A stretch of 51,055 nucleotides of DNA, from contig CALJHG010000028.1 of NCBI GenBank assembly GCA_938075585.1, positions 1-51,055 on the forward strand. The letters are read 5' to 3'. This document shows, one piece after another, positions 1 to 8,429 of the stretch (position 1 is its first letter; every line of letters begins with the position of its first letter). Both the position numbers and the translations under genes were made by a program. Source of the stretch: an uncultured Gammaproteobacteria bacterium (GTDB lineage Bacteria > Pseudomonadota > Gammaproteobacteria > Ga0077536). The notes below the pieces were generated by a model that was not told the origin of the DNA, ran no database searches, and worked only from the letters and a program-made list of their open reading frames with translations.

Positions 1-180
1 GTAGGAGTCGATAACATCTTATTCGAAACGGATTTCCCTCACCCTACTTCTTTATTTGGAGATGAGATACAGTCAAGGATTTCTGATGGGCTAGGCGACT
101 GCGACCCTGGGGTGAAGAAAAAGATCTTATGGTCCAACGCCGCAGAACTATACAAGGTAGACTTACCTGCTGAGCAGTAG
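1..180 (+). CDS. Amidohydrolase family protein, C-terminal end (partial)
   Basis: The first 180 bases are open in frame 1 and end in TAG, giving the last 59 residues of a protein whose start lies outside the window. The fragment carries ILFETDFPHP, then SNAAELYKV close to the C-terminus. This is how amidohydrolase-2 (PF04909) metal-dependent hydrolases and decarboxylases end: the Asp of TDFPH is the conserved metal/catalytic aspartate and NAAxLY is the usual closing helix. It sits 20 bases before the DUF1800 gene on the same strand, so they may be co-transcribed. The substrate cannot be told from this tail. Confidence 0.8.
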   Translation, partial: VGVDNILFETDFPHPTSLFGDEIQSRISDGLGDCDPGVKKKILWSNAAELYKVDLPAEQ

Positions 181-200
181 AAAATAGAAAGTATCACTAG

Positions 201-2036
201 ATGAAATTTCGATATAACTATATGAGACTACTACTAAATAAATTCATATTTTTTATCCTACTCAGTGTTGGATCAGGTGCCAGCGCCTACGAACTGGGCC
301 ACAACTTATCAGCAGAATTTAGACCTCTTAAAAAATCTGATTGGTCGTACGAAAAGGCTGCACACCTCCTAGAGAGAGCCGGTTTTGGTGGTACCCCTTC
401 GCAAATCCAAAAGCTTCTTGAAGTATCTCCCGAAGAGGCAGTCGACTCGTTAGTGAATCCCAAGAAACCTAATTCCCATCTGCTTGAATTCGAACACTCA
501 AAAATCTTCGATCCTGGCTTAGAACCGTTTCCAGCAAGTCGGCCAGCGACCACGAAACTTGCTAGTGAAACAGGGCAGGCACTCGGCATCAAAGTTAGAC
601 CGAACGGAAATCGTCCCCTCCAACCTATAGTAAATAAATTTTTTTACTGGTTACGCGCTAGTAGACTAGAAACTGATCGAGTTACTCAGTGGTGGGCCGA
701 GCGAATGGTATTCACCGATACGCCTTTGACCGAAAAAATGGCCCTTTTTTGGCACGGCCATTTCGCGACTAACGAAGACAAAGTTCGCGATTACAGGAAA
801 ATGCTCAAACAACTGCAACTTTTTCAAACAGAAGGCCTTGGAAGTTTTCGCACATTGATGGTTGCTGTTGCAAAAGATCCGGCAATGCTGGCTTTTCTCG
901 ATGCAGGCGTGAATATCAAGGAGTCACCAAACGAAAATTTTGCCCGCGAAATTGTGGAGCTTTTCACTATGGGTGTCGGACACTACACTGAGCAAGATGT
1001 GAGGGAGGCTGCCAGAGCCTTTACTGGATGGAATTATAAAGGCCTCGACTTTGTTCTAAACCGCGACCAACATGACTACGGCTCTAAAACTTTTCTAGGA
1101 CATACTGGCAATCTGAGCGGCGAAGAAGTCATAGAAATAATTCTTGAACAACAAGTGTCCGCCGAATTCATTGCCTCAAAAATATACGCCTTTTTCGTTT
1201 CTGAAAATATTGACCCAAAACTTAGGAAGGCCCTTGGTCAACAACTGCAAGATTTAAACTATGAAATTAGACCGTTTCTCAGACTTTTATTTCTATCTGA
1301 AAATTTCTACTCTACCAAGGTTGTTGGTACGCGGATCAAAAGTCCTACGGAGTTGGTCGTATCAACATATAGAAAATTAGGACTAGTTAACTTTCCAGGA
1401 GCGCCCGACTTTAACCACGTCACTGGTAGTTTAGGTCAGCGATTAATGCACCCTCCCACTGTGGCAGGGTGGAGCTACGGGAAAGCTTGGATCACGCCCA
1501 GTTTACTGATACAACGAGGAAACTTTGCATACAATCTAATGTTTCCTGATATTGAATTCATACCGTGGGACAAGTATCCAGGAGAAATCCAATATCGTAT
1601 CATCAATGTACACCAAAAGATCCGAGATGGTGCTTCGATAACCGAAGCTACTAAGCCCACGTCTGATTATTCAGAAGTCGCGGCACTGTCGAACCAAACT
1701 GATAGGAATGAGGAGTTTAATACTCGATTCGGTAGTTATCGTGGCTGGCAGATGGCAATCGAGCGAGTCTTGCCAATAGAAAGAGATCTCCCTCAAATCA
1801 GTCTCACTAATATGATTGTTAGCGAAAAATTGAATACTAAAGAGCAAGTGGTTGATTACCTTGTGCATCGGTTTATATCGGTCCCGTTGGACGAACACAC
1901 CCGTATAATGCTCGGACAATTACTTCTAAAGGAAGTCGGAGACGACGATTTGTCACAGCATACCAACTCGCTCGAAACACCCTTGCGTACCCTTTTACAC
2001 GCGATACTTAGTCTTCCAGAATATCAGCTGGGTTAG
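201..2036 (+). CDS. DUF1800 family protein, secreted
   Basis: Exported protein of 611 residues with no established biochemical role. Residues 1-29 form a Sec-type signal peptide (basic start, hydrophobic FIFFILLSVG, ASA before the likely cleavage site). The mature part begins with the family hallmark HLLERAGFGGTPSQI near residue 55, then FWHGHFAT near residue 185, NENFAREIVELFTMG and REAARAFTGW around residues 243-275, and PPTVAGW near residue 420, all typical of DUF1800 (PF08811). The DUF1501 gene follows 21 bases later; the two families are habitual partners and are presumed to work together in the periplasm or at the cell surface. The ATG at 201 is kept because it gives the full signal peptide. 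Confidence 0.9.
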   Translation: MKFRYNYMRLLLNKFIFFILLSVGSGASAYELGHNLSAEFRPLKKSDWSYEKAAHLLERAGFGGTPSQIQKLLEVSPEEAVDSLVNPKKPNSHLLEFEHSKIFDPGLEPFPASRPATTKLASETGQALGIKVRPNGNRPLQPIVNKFFYWLRASRLETDRVTQWWAERMVFTDTPLTEKMALFWHGHFATNEDKVRDYRKMLKQLQLFQTEGLGSFRTLMVAVAKDPAMLAFLDAGVNIKESPNENFAREIVELFTMGVGHYTEQDVREAARAFTGWNYKGLDFVLNRDQHDYGSKTFLGHTGNLSGEEVIEIILEQQVSAEFIASKIYAFFVSENIDPKLRKALGQQLQDLNYEIRPFLRLLFLSENFYSTKVVGTRIKSPTELVVSTYRKLGLVNFPGAPDFNHVTGSLGQRLMHPPTVAGWSYGKAWITPSLLIQRGNFAYNLMFPDIEFIPWDKYPGEIQYRIINVHQKIRDGASITEATKPTSDYSEVAALSNQTDRNEEFNTRFGSYRGWQMAIERVLPIERDLPQISLTNMIVSEKLNTKEQVVDYLVHRFISVPLDEHTRIMLGQLLLKEVGDDDLSQHTNSLETPLRTLLHAILSLPEYQLG

Positions 2037-2057
2037 AAAGATACAGAGGATCACGCT

Positions 2058-3242
2058 ATGAAAAGAAGACAATTACTTAAAGGGGGAATCGCTGCAACCC
2101 TATCAGCAGGACTGAATCCTTTGACGAAACTAAGTGCGATGACAAACCAGCCTCGTATTCTGGTGGTATTTGAATTGTCTGGCGGCAATGATGGACTAAA
2201 TACTGTTATTCCTTATCGAAACGACGACTATTATAGAGCCAGACCAAATATAGGGTTACGCCCAAACGAGATCTTAAAGCTAGATGACGAGTGGGGAATG
2301 AATTTAGGCTTAGCCGGTCTTAAGCAACAGTGGGATAAAGGGAATGTTGCGGTAATCCATGGCTGTGGTTATGAGCGGCCATCTTATTCTCATTTCACCT
2401 CCATGGCCTACTGGCATACCGCCTCACCAAACAGCGGCGATGCCTACGGGTGGTGTGGAAAAACAGCCGACTTCCTAGCGCCGGATGCTCCAGAAAACTT
2501 TATTATTAACATTGACACATCGCAATCGTTAGCGGTGACCAGTCGTTATCACACACCTGTCGTTTTTGATGATCCTGATCTCTTTCGCCGCATCAATCCT
2601 AATGGCGTGATGACAATACCACCCAACGGTCCGACGGGAAATCCTGGAACCGAAACGACTCGTACCTTCCTCAGTTCAGTCGCGGCTAGTGCTAAATCCT
2701 CTTCGCGAAAAGTAAGAGAAGCTTGCGCAAGCTATCAGACTCCAGTTGACTACGGTATCGCGCCCTCGCAGCTCGACCAAGTTGCAGCATGTATTGCTGC
2801 CGGTTTTGAGACGCAAATTTATTATTTAGCGTTTAGAAACAATGCGTTCGACACGCACGTACATCAGAAAGATTTACATCAACGACTGCTAATGTACGCC
2901 GGTGATGCAATTAACGGCTTCCTAGAAGATATGGAGCGTATTGGTATGGCTGAACACGTTACTTTGATGGTGTTTTCTGAATTCGGCAGACGCGTAGGAG
3001 AAAATGCCAATCTAGGAACTGATCATGGAACTGCTAACACCATGTTCCTGGCTGGCAAACCAGTAATCGGGGGACACTACGGAGAACCTCCGATTTTGGG
3101 TCTCCTAGACGAGACAGACAACTTGATCCATACAACAGATTTTAGGCGAGTCTACGCAACTGCAATAGAAAGTTGGCTTCGTTCATCGAATTCTATCGAT
3201 ATACTAAAAGGTAACTTCAAACCCTTCCCTATATTTAGTTAG
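2058..3242 (+). CDS. DUF1501 family protein, exported
   Basis: Protein of 394 residues in the DUF1501 (PF07394) family, related to the alkaline phosphatase/sulfatase fold but of unknown reaction. The N-terminus MKRRQLLKGG plus a small-residue hydrophobic stretch resembles a twin-arginine or related export signal. FELSGGNDGLNTVIPYR near residues 37-53 and FSEFGRRVGENAN with GTDHGTAN near residues 305-327 are the family signatures; the Asp and His residues of these blocks would be metal ligands by analogy. It follows the DUF1800 gene directly, as is usual for this pair. Its stop overlaps by four bases the stop of the convergent UGSC selenoprotein gene. Confidence 0.9.
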   Translation: MKRRQLLKGGIAATLSAGLNPLTKLSAMTNQPRILVVFELSGGNDGLNTVIPYRNDDYYRARPNIGLRPNEILKLDDEWGMNLGLAGLKQQWDKGNVAVIHGCGYERPSYSHFTSMAYWHTASPNSGDAYGWCGKTADFLAPDAPENFIINIDTSQSLAVTSRYHTPVVFDDPDLFRRINPNGVMTIPPNGPTGNPGTETTRTFLSSVAASAKSSSRKVREACASYQTPVDYGIAPSQLDQVAACIAAGFETQIYYLAFRNNAFDTHVHQKDLHQRLLMYAGDAINGFLEDMERIGMAEHVTLMVFSEFGRRVGENANLGTDHGTANTMFLAGKPVIGGHYGEPPILGLLDETDNLIHTTDFRRVYATAIESWLRSSNSIDILKGNFKPFPIFS

Positions 3243-3763
3243 TTTGCCTGGGAGCAGATCAGTTCTACCGCGGACGAAAACGCCTCATCTGCCAGCCCTA
3301 CTAACTCGCGGTCAGTTCGGTCTTGTATCGGATGCGCTACAAACAAACTGTTCGCGTAGAAACCTATCGCTTCACTATGGGAGTGCGCGGCGTCTACAAA
3401 AACGTCTGAGGCGACAAACCCGCCTGGAATCCCTCTATTATCTAGTTCTTTTATGTCCTGCAAACTGCACGACGTACAAGAACCTCAGTCAGCAAGTCCT
3501 TCTATCACGACATCTACATTTGTCGAGATGTCCTGTAAAAGCTCTGTAGGCGCGGGCCTCGCAAAAGTTGGCTTTTTATAACGCCGGACAACCACACCTT
3601 TTTCAGAAAAAAGCGTCTCAAGCCGATCTAAAAATACGTTACCCTTAGCTTTTGAAATGTCCAAAAGACCTAACGTCAGACCTTCCAGAGAATTCGGTTT
3701 AGCAAGAGGCTGTCGAAATGACGGCTCAAGCTCCCCAGTGGGATCTAATACAATTGAACTCAT
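3239..3763 (-). CDS. UGSC family selenoprotein (UGA read as selenocysteine)
   Basis: Two consecutive open frames on the minus strand are one gene: 92 codons from ATG 3763, an in-frame TGA at 3485-3487, then a 3' frame in the same phase ending at TAA 3239. Reading TGA as selenocysteine gives a 174-residue protein with Sec93-Gly-Ser-Cys followed by Thr-Ser-Cys, exactly the motif that names the UGSC family of marine selenoproteins. Downstream translation stays protein-like (IPGGFVASDVFVDAA, NSLFVAHPIQDRTD), so this is not decay. A SECIS-like hairpin starts a few bases after the UGA. AAAGGAG precedes the ATG, which lies one base after the upstream thioredoxin-like gene. The Sec-x-x-Cys arrangement suggests a redox role, but the reaction is unknown. 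Alternative: a pseudogene with a point nonsense mutation, made unlikely by the exact UGSC match. No sel genes are in this window. Confidence 0.9.
3444..3484 (-). promoter_or_regulatory. SECIS-like hairpin downstream of the UGA
   Basis: On the minus strand, right after the UGA, 11 bases lead to GTCGTGCAGTTTGCAGGAC (3473-3455): a GUC/GAC stem, a G-G mismatch, then UGCA/UGCA closing a GUU loop. The loop begins 19 bases after the UGA, inside the distance usual for bacterial SECIS elements, and it contains the G-U pair of bases expected for SelB contact. An outer arm, GGTTCTT (3484-3478) with AAGAACT (3450-3444), can extend the structure by 7 pairs. Confidence 0.75.
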
Positions 3764-3764
3764 T

Positions 3765-5186
3765 CTATATCTCCTTTGTCACGGGATCTGTACCCAACTC
3801 ACCTTTCATCAACCAACCCGGAATAATTGCAGAGAATAATCCTGCATCGCCTCCAGCTCTTATTAACCGCAATCCTTCTTCTCTGAACTTAGGGACTTTA
3901 TTTTTACTTGATATCAAATCATCGGCCAGCGCATCATCCGATGTCATGCCTAAATCAGCACCATCGATGAATAAATTATCGTGCAGTGCTGAAACTGCAT
4001 CCGCTTTACTCCAACCAGCCAGATCGAAAACACGCCCATGTTCAGGACCAATAAGGATCACCGCATCTGATGCATTTGCCATTTCCACATGATTGATACT
4101 TCTTAAGGAGCCCGCCAATGATTTGACCACTCCCTCAGGCGCGCGGGAATTTTGATCGACACAGCCAAGCGGACCATCAGCGCTGAAGACTGTTACCGCA
4201 GACCTGTCTCGTGCAATACCTTGATCTTCCGCCAATGTGGTCCAAGGTGTCTTCTCGTCTTCGGCGAAGCACAACCCATACTTCACGGGGGTGCCAAAAG
4301 TAGACTGGTCAGTACCTTTTGGATGCCCGCCTCCAACATTGCGGACAACCAATTGTAATGCCCGCCCGATTGTCGCATTCGCTCGGTTACCCTGACCAAG
4401 TAAATTGCCAGACCAATTCATGTCCACCGCCTCTCTAATAGGTCCGTTAACAACGACCATCGGCCCAGAAAACCAAGTTGTAGCCAACAAGCCCCCAAGA
4501 CAAAACCTATCATCTAAAGCAGCGTCAACTGCCGCTAATACAATAGGAAAATATTCCGGTTTACACCCCGCCATCACAGCATTTATCGCAACTTTGACAA
4601 CAGTACAATTTACCGAGTGAGGCGGAACGCTACCTATAAGCTCGTTGGGTAAGCGCGGACTACCATTTAGCATTTTCAATACGCGCTCTTCGGTGGGAGG
4701 TATAACAGGTAAACCATCAGTCCATCCCTGCTCATAACAGTATTCGATATCATCCACTAAAGACGGTATTTTAATTTTGCGAGAGTAAAAATTCACCCTC
4801 CCAAACTCCACTGCTAGACGCTCGGGGACTCCTTCTTCCACGGAAAGAGAACCGCAACCAGGTTTCCAATGTGGTAGAGACATGCCTAATTCCTGCTCCC
4901 CAAAAAACTCTTGCCATTCCGAGCGTTCCCATCCAACCACTCGTATAGCTTCCTCACCTTTTTCAATTTTAATTAATGAAGGAACGGTTTCTATATTTAG
5001 AAAGTAAGAAGCTTCTAGGCTTGTATCATCGATGTTTTTCGAGGTCGATAGAAAATCTGATTCGTCTTGAAAGAAAATAGTTATGGGCAATCCTCTACCT
5101 TCAATATCCTTCAAGACCGGTTCAATTAAAACGCACGTTGGGCAGTCTTTTTTGACTACAGCGATAAACCCATCATCAAACTGCAT
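3765..5186 (-). CDS. Thioredoxin-like protein, partner of the UGSC selenoprotein
   Basis: Protein of 473 residues. The N-terminal ~100 residues look like a thioredoxin fold: strand FIAVVKKD, a Cys15-Pro-Thr-Cys18 redox pair, ITIFFQDESDF, and the cis-Pro strand of NIETVPSLIKI. The larger remainder starts near YCYEQGWTDGLPVIPPTEE, with conserved-looking blocks NCTVVKVAINAVMAGC and GGGHPKG. I recognise this second domain only as the type found beside UGSC genes; its function is unknown. The start is ATG 5186, preceded by AGGAG at good spacing; a TTG at 5252 in the same frame has no such site. The stop is one base before the selenoprotein start, so the two form an operon. A redox relay between CPTC and the UGSC motif is a reasonable guess, not shown. 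Confidence 0.8.
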   Translation of the reverse strand: MQFDDGFIAVVKKDCPTCVLIEPVLKDIEGRGLPITIFFQDESDFLSTSKNIDDTSLEASYFLNIETVPSLIKIEKGEEAIRVVGWERSEWQEFFGEQELGMSLPHWKPGCGSLSVEEGVPERLAVEFGRVNFYSRKIKIPSLVDDIEYCYEQGWTDGLPVIPPTEERVLKMLNGSPRLPNELIGSVPPHSVNCTVVKVAINAVMAGCKPEYFPIVLAAVDAALDDRFCLGGLLATTWFSGPMVVVNGPIREAVDMNWSGNLLGQGNRANATIGRALQLVVRNVGGGHPKGTDQSTFGTPVKYGLCFAEDEKTPWTTLAEDQGIARDRSAVTVFSADGPLGCVDQNSRAPEGVVKSLAGSLRSINHVEMANASDAVILIGPEHGRVFDLAGWSKADAVSALHDNLFIDGADLGMTSDDALADDLISSKNKVPKFREEGLRLIRAGGDAGLFSAIIPGWLMKGELGTDPVTKEI

Positions 5187-5391
5187 CTCTACTCCTGTAC
5201 CATTACGATTACTCTTAGTTTGATTATGGCCAGCAAAACACCCAAAGGTCAACGCGACGAATTTATCTAGGGAGTGTATATTACTGAAGTCGACAAGTTT
5301 TAGTTAGAACCCGAGTTTTCTTTATGTTGCACTGGCGGAATGAACTGAAATTTATTTAAGCGTTTATTTTTATTATTAGATAGGGGCTACA

Positions 5392-6057
5392 ATGTTGTTA
5401 AAAGGGAAACACATAGTAATTACGGGTGCGGCTGGAGCGCTCGGGAAATCGGCTACACAAATTGCTACCTCGCATGGAGCAACAGTCTCGGAGTTAGATA
5501 TTAATTTTTCTGAAACAACGAAAAATCGTCATAGTGTGGATTTGAAAGACCAGGAGTCGGTAAAAAAATGTATCGAATCTCTAAACTCGATTGATGCTCT
5601 CTTTAATATCGCCGGCGGATTTCTCATGGGCAGTTCTGTAATCGATACCAGCGATGCTGATTGGGATACTATGCGAGCTATAAACTTTACGACGATGCTA
5701 AACGTAACACGCGCTGTGCTACCTGGAATGCTGCATCGTAGAGCAGGAGCGATAGTAAATGTGGGCGCAAATTCCGCGTTGAGTGGCCAGTCGCAAATGG
5801 GAGCTTACATTTCGGCCAAAGCATCAGTAATGAGAATGACCGAAAGTCTTTCGTTAGAAGTGCGGGATTTAGACGTGAATATAAATGCGGTTTTACCAAG
5901 TATTATCGACACTCCTGTAAATCGCGCCGACATGCCAGATGAGGACTTTAGTAAATGGGTGAGGCCCGACGATCTAAGCGAGATCATGTGCTTTCTTGCG
6001 TCCGATAACGCTCGCGCTATAAATGGTGCCCTAATTCCGGTAGTAGCGAAATCCTAA
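5392..6057 (+). CDS. Short-chain dehydrogenase/reductase (SDR)
   Basis: NAD(P)-dependent oxidoreductase of 221 residues, slightly shorter than the usual 240-260. The Rossmann motif TGAAGALG is at residues 11-18, NIAGG near residue 72 replaces the usual NNAG, and the catalytic block has Ser followed by YISAK (Tyr-x3-Lys) around residues 143-147. AGGGG precedes the ATG by six bases. The thiolase-like gene starts one base after its stop and a DUF35 gene follows, so it likely reduces or oxidises an intermediate handled by that pair. The specific substrate cannot be inferred. Confidence 0.88.
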   Translation: MLLKGKHIVITGAAGALGKSATQIATSHGATVSELDINFSETTKNRHSVDLKDQESVKKCIESLNSIDALFNIAGGFLMGSSVIDTSDADWDTMRAINFTTMLNVTRAVLPGMLHRRAGAIVNVGANSALSGQSQMGAYISAKASVMRMTESLSLEVRDLDVNINAVLPSIIDTPVNRADMPDEDFSKWVRPDDLSEIMCFLASDNARAINGALIPVVAKS

Positions 6058-6058
6058 G

Positions 6059-7219
6059 ATGGAAAAATCGCTACGAGATAAGGCGGCAATTACTGGTATA
6101 GGAGAGACGGTGTACTCCAAAGTGACCGACCGAAGTGCGTTATCACTCACTCTGGAAGCATGTCTCAAAGCGATAAATGATGCGGGTTTAGTGCCTGATG
6201 ATATCGATGGTTTGATTCCGTATCCCTCTCAAGGATTAACCGCAGAAAGTCTGATAACTAATTTCGGTCTCAAAAACGTCAGATATTCAGCTTTGACCCC
6301 CATGGGTGGCGCAAGTCCAGTGGCGGCTTTACAAAGTGCGGCGATGGCTATCGCCTCTGGTGTTGCTCAAAATGTTCTTATCTGCTTGGCCCGGGGGCAT
6401 ACTGAATCAAACGACGGAAAAATTACCGCGCGTCTTGCAGAAATGCCCCAAATGAGCACGGTTAGCGAATTTGAAATGCCGCTAGGAGCAAACGCGCCTG
6501 CACAGTTTTATGCTCCTATGGCACGGAGACACATGGAAATTTTTGGGACCACGAGTGAACAATTTGCTGAAATCGCCATAACCTGCCGAAACAACGCAAT
6601 GTTAAACGACAAAGCACTAATGAGAAAACCCATGAGTTTGAAAGATCACCAGGCATCTAGAATGATTTCTGACCCCTTGCGACTCTACGACTGCAGTCTA
6701 GAAAGTAAAGGAGCGGCAGCTGCAGTGATTAGCCGTAAAGATAGGGCAAATGATCTCAAACAACCTCCTATTAGTATACTCGGTGTAGCAGAAGGTCACC
6801 CTGATTCTCCGAGTACCATCACCCAAAGGGAAAACTTTGTTACGCTAGGGATCGCAAAAGCCGCCCCGATTGCTTTCAGGATGGCAGATGTTACGCCCGC
6901 CGATATCAATGTCGCTCAAATTTATGACTGTTTCACTTACATCGTACTCTGCCAATTAGAAGATATGGGCTTTTGTGAAAAAGGAGAAGGAGGTCAGTTT
7001 GTAACGAGTGGGGCGATTGGACTTAAGGGTAAAATCCCGATCAATACTCATGGTGGCCTCCTGTCAGAAGCACATATTGCCGGAATGAATCATATTAATG
7101 AATTAGTTCGTCAACTGCGACGTACTTGCGGAGAGCGACAGATAGAGGATGCATCAGTAGGTTTAGTGACTGGTTACGGCGACCTCGGCGATGGTTCTAT
7201 CGCCATACTTAGTCGCTAG
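6059..7219 (+). CDS. Thiolase-like (SCP-x/lipid-transfer type) protein without the usual nucleophilic Cys
   Basis: Protein of 386 residues with thiolase architecture. ITGIGET opens the first core domain, the second half carries YDCFT at residues 289-293 (the HDCFT-type block), and GGLLSEAHIAG at 332-342 stands where thiolases have the GHPxGxxG motif. The loop that normally holds the acyl-accepting Cys reads TPMGGAS (80-86) with no cysteine. A DUF35 gene starts nine bases downstream. In known cases, such as steroid side-chain Ltp2 with ChsH2, Cys-less thiolase-like proteins with a DUF35 partner act as retro-aldolases on acyl-CoA; that is the favoured inference here, with the substrate open. 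Confidence 0.85.
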   Translation: MEKSLRDKAAITGIGETVYSKVTDRSALSLTLEACLKAINDAGLVPDDIDGLIPYPSQGLTAESLITNFGLKNVRYSALTPMGGASPVAALQSAAMAIASGVAQNVLICLARGHTESNDGKITARLAEMPQMSTVSEFEMPLGANAPAQFYAPMARRHMEIFGTTSEQFAEIAITCRNNAMLNDKALMRKPMSLKDHQASRMISDPLRLYDCSLESKGAAAAVISRKDRANDLKQPPISILGVAEGHPDSPSTITQRENFVTLGIAKAAPIAFRMADVTPADINVAQIYDCFTYIVLCQLEDMGFCEKGEGGQFVTSGAIGLKGKIPINTHGGLLSEAHIAGMNHINELVRQLRRTCGERQIEDASVGLVTGYGDLGDGSIAILSR

Positions 7220-7228
7220 TTTTTTTAT

Positions 7229-7621
7229 ATGATAAATCCTAAAACATCTATCGAAAATAAGGCGTATTGGACCGGGCTAGCTAACGGCGAATTACTACTT
7301 CAGGAGTGCACCAATTGTGGGAGTCTGCGCCACTACCCGCGTCCGATGTGCGATAGTTGTTATTCATTTGAGCACCGATGGATCAGAGCCAGCGGTAATG
7401 CCTCACTATACGCATGGACCGAATGTCATCATGCTTTTCACCCTTCGTTTGCTGAGCTAACCCCGTACACGCTTGTTACCGCGACTCTTAAAGAAGGACC
7501 GCGGATGCTGGCACCTTTAACGCAGTCCTCCAAAAGAGCTTTATATCTCGGTATGAAGCTAAAAATTATATTTAACCAAGTTAGCGTAGATCTTACGCTA
7601 CCTGCCTTTAAAGCGACTTAA
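7229..7621 (+). CDS. DUF35 / Zn-ribbon OB-fold protein
   Basis: Small protein of 130 residues with the two parts typical of DUF35 family members: an N-terminal helix leading into a rubredoxin-like zinc ribbon (Cys27-x2-Cys30, Cys41-x2-Cys44) and a C-terminal OB-fold (SLYAWTECHHAFHPSF onwards). Such proteins bind thiolase-like partners and help hold acyl-CoA substrates. Position directly behind the thiolase-like gene supports a heteromeric complex. No good ribosome-binding site is visible upstream of the ATG, consistent with translational coupling to the preceding gene. Its stop faces that of the hydrolase on the other strand, 10 bases away. Confidence 0.87.
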   Translation: MINPKTSIENKAYWTGLANGELLLQECTNCGSLRHYPRPMCDSCYSFEHRWIRASGNASLYAWTECHHAFHPSFAELTPYTLVTATLKEGPRMLAPLTQSSKRALYLGMKLKIIFNQVSVDLTLPAFKAT

Positions 7622-7631
7622 GCACTAGTAA

Positions 7632-8393
7632 TTACAGCTGCTGCCGTAAAAAATCGTTTATCACCTTCGCGACATATACCGGCGTCTCCTGCTGCGGATA
7701 GTGGCCTGCGTTCCGTGAAACGACTAGTTCAGCGTTTGGGTACCATCTAAGAAAAGTCTCACGCAGTATTTCGGGAGTGAAAGGTTCCATGTCATATTCA
7801 CCTGCAATGACTAACATTGGCGTAGTATTACCTTCTATCTCGCCTAGGAAGCCCTGATTTGAAAGACTATCTAAATACCCAAACTGCGCTTTTTCTAACC
7901 GTGTTCCCCGACTCTGGCGCACTTTGAAATCGATCCATTCTTGGCCTAACCTATTCCCTGTTAGGGCATCAAAAGCTTCCTCGAGAAGCTGATTGCTTGT
8001 GATAGAGCCTTTAATAATTTCAAACCCCTCGGGTGTAAAACTTAACCCAGAGGCTGCAACAGGAGTGTTCAAAATCGCAGATTTAACCCTAATTCCACCA
8101 TCTAATACTATCCTCTGTGCAAGCATTCCGCTCATAGAGTGTCCGACAATATGAAACTCTTTCCATCCCAAATTATCTGCTAACTCGATAACATCACTGG
8201 CGGCTTCTTGAGGTGTATATTCTCCGAGTAAATGTCGCGATTCGCCGTAGCCGCGAACTTCACAGAACGCATAAGTGAAATGCTTAATGTCAAAAAAATT
8301 TCTAGCGAACGTCCAGGTATCTTTGCACCCAAAAAAATCATGCATAAGAATCACGCCTTCAGATCCATTACCGTATAATTCATGCGCTAACAT
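7632..8393 (-). CDS. Alpha/beta hydrolase
   Basis: Cytoplasmic hydrolase of 253 residues. VILMHDFFG near residues 14-22 supplies the oxyanion-hole loop, the nucleophile elbow is GHSMSG with Ser86, the acid is probably in AGEYDMEP near residue 202, and the catalytic His is in AGHYPQQ near residue 230. The elbow has Ser88 where Gly is usual, a tolerated change. An amidase gene lies 36 bases upstream on the same strand and the two probably form an operon. Ester, amide or C-C bond substrates are all possible. Confidence 0.85.
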   Translation of the reverse strand: MLAHELYGNGSEGVILMHDFFGCKDTWTFARNFFDIKHFTYAFCEVRGYGESRHLLGEYTPQEAASDVIELADNLGWKEFHIVGHSMSGMLAQRIVLDGGIRVKSAILNTPVAASGLSFTPEGFEIIKGSITSNQLLEEAFDALTGNRLGQEWIDFKVRQSRGTRLEKAQFGYLDSLSNQGFLGEIEGNTTPMLVIAGEYDMEPFTPEILRETFLRWYPNAELVVSRNAGHYPQQETPVYVAKVINDFLRQQL

Positions 8394-8429
8394 AATAAAA
8401 TTACTTCCTTTATAAGAATTATTGATTCA

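Noticed and set aside
2571-2576. Other TGATCC occurrences (also near 28196, 39497 and 46947)
   Set aside because: They lie inside coding regions and have no CGTA at the proper distance before a gene start, so they were not called as RpoE-type promoters.
3244-3549. Plus-strand ORF of 101 codons opposite the UGSC gene
   Set aside because: Its translation is basic and low in protein character, and it covers the 3' end and UGA of the selenoprotein gene, whose minus-strand reading gives a recognisable motif.
3239-3763. Pseudogene interpretation (nonsense mutation) of the split minus-strand frame
   Set aside because: The stop is specifically TGA, falls exactly at the U of the UGSC motif, and is followed by a SECIS-like hairpin and a well-preserved remainder.
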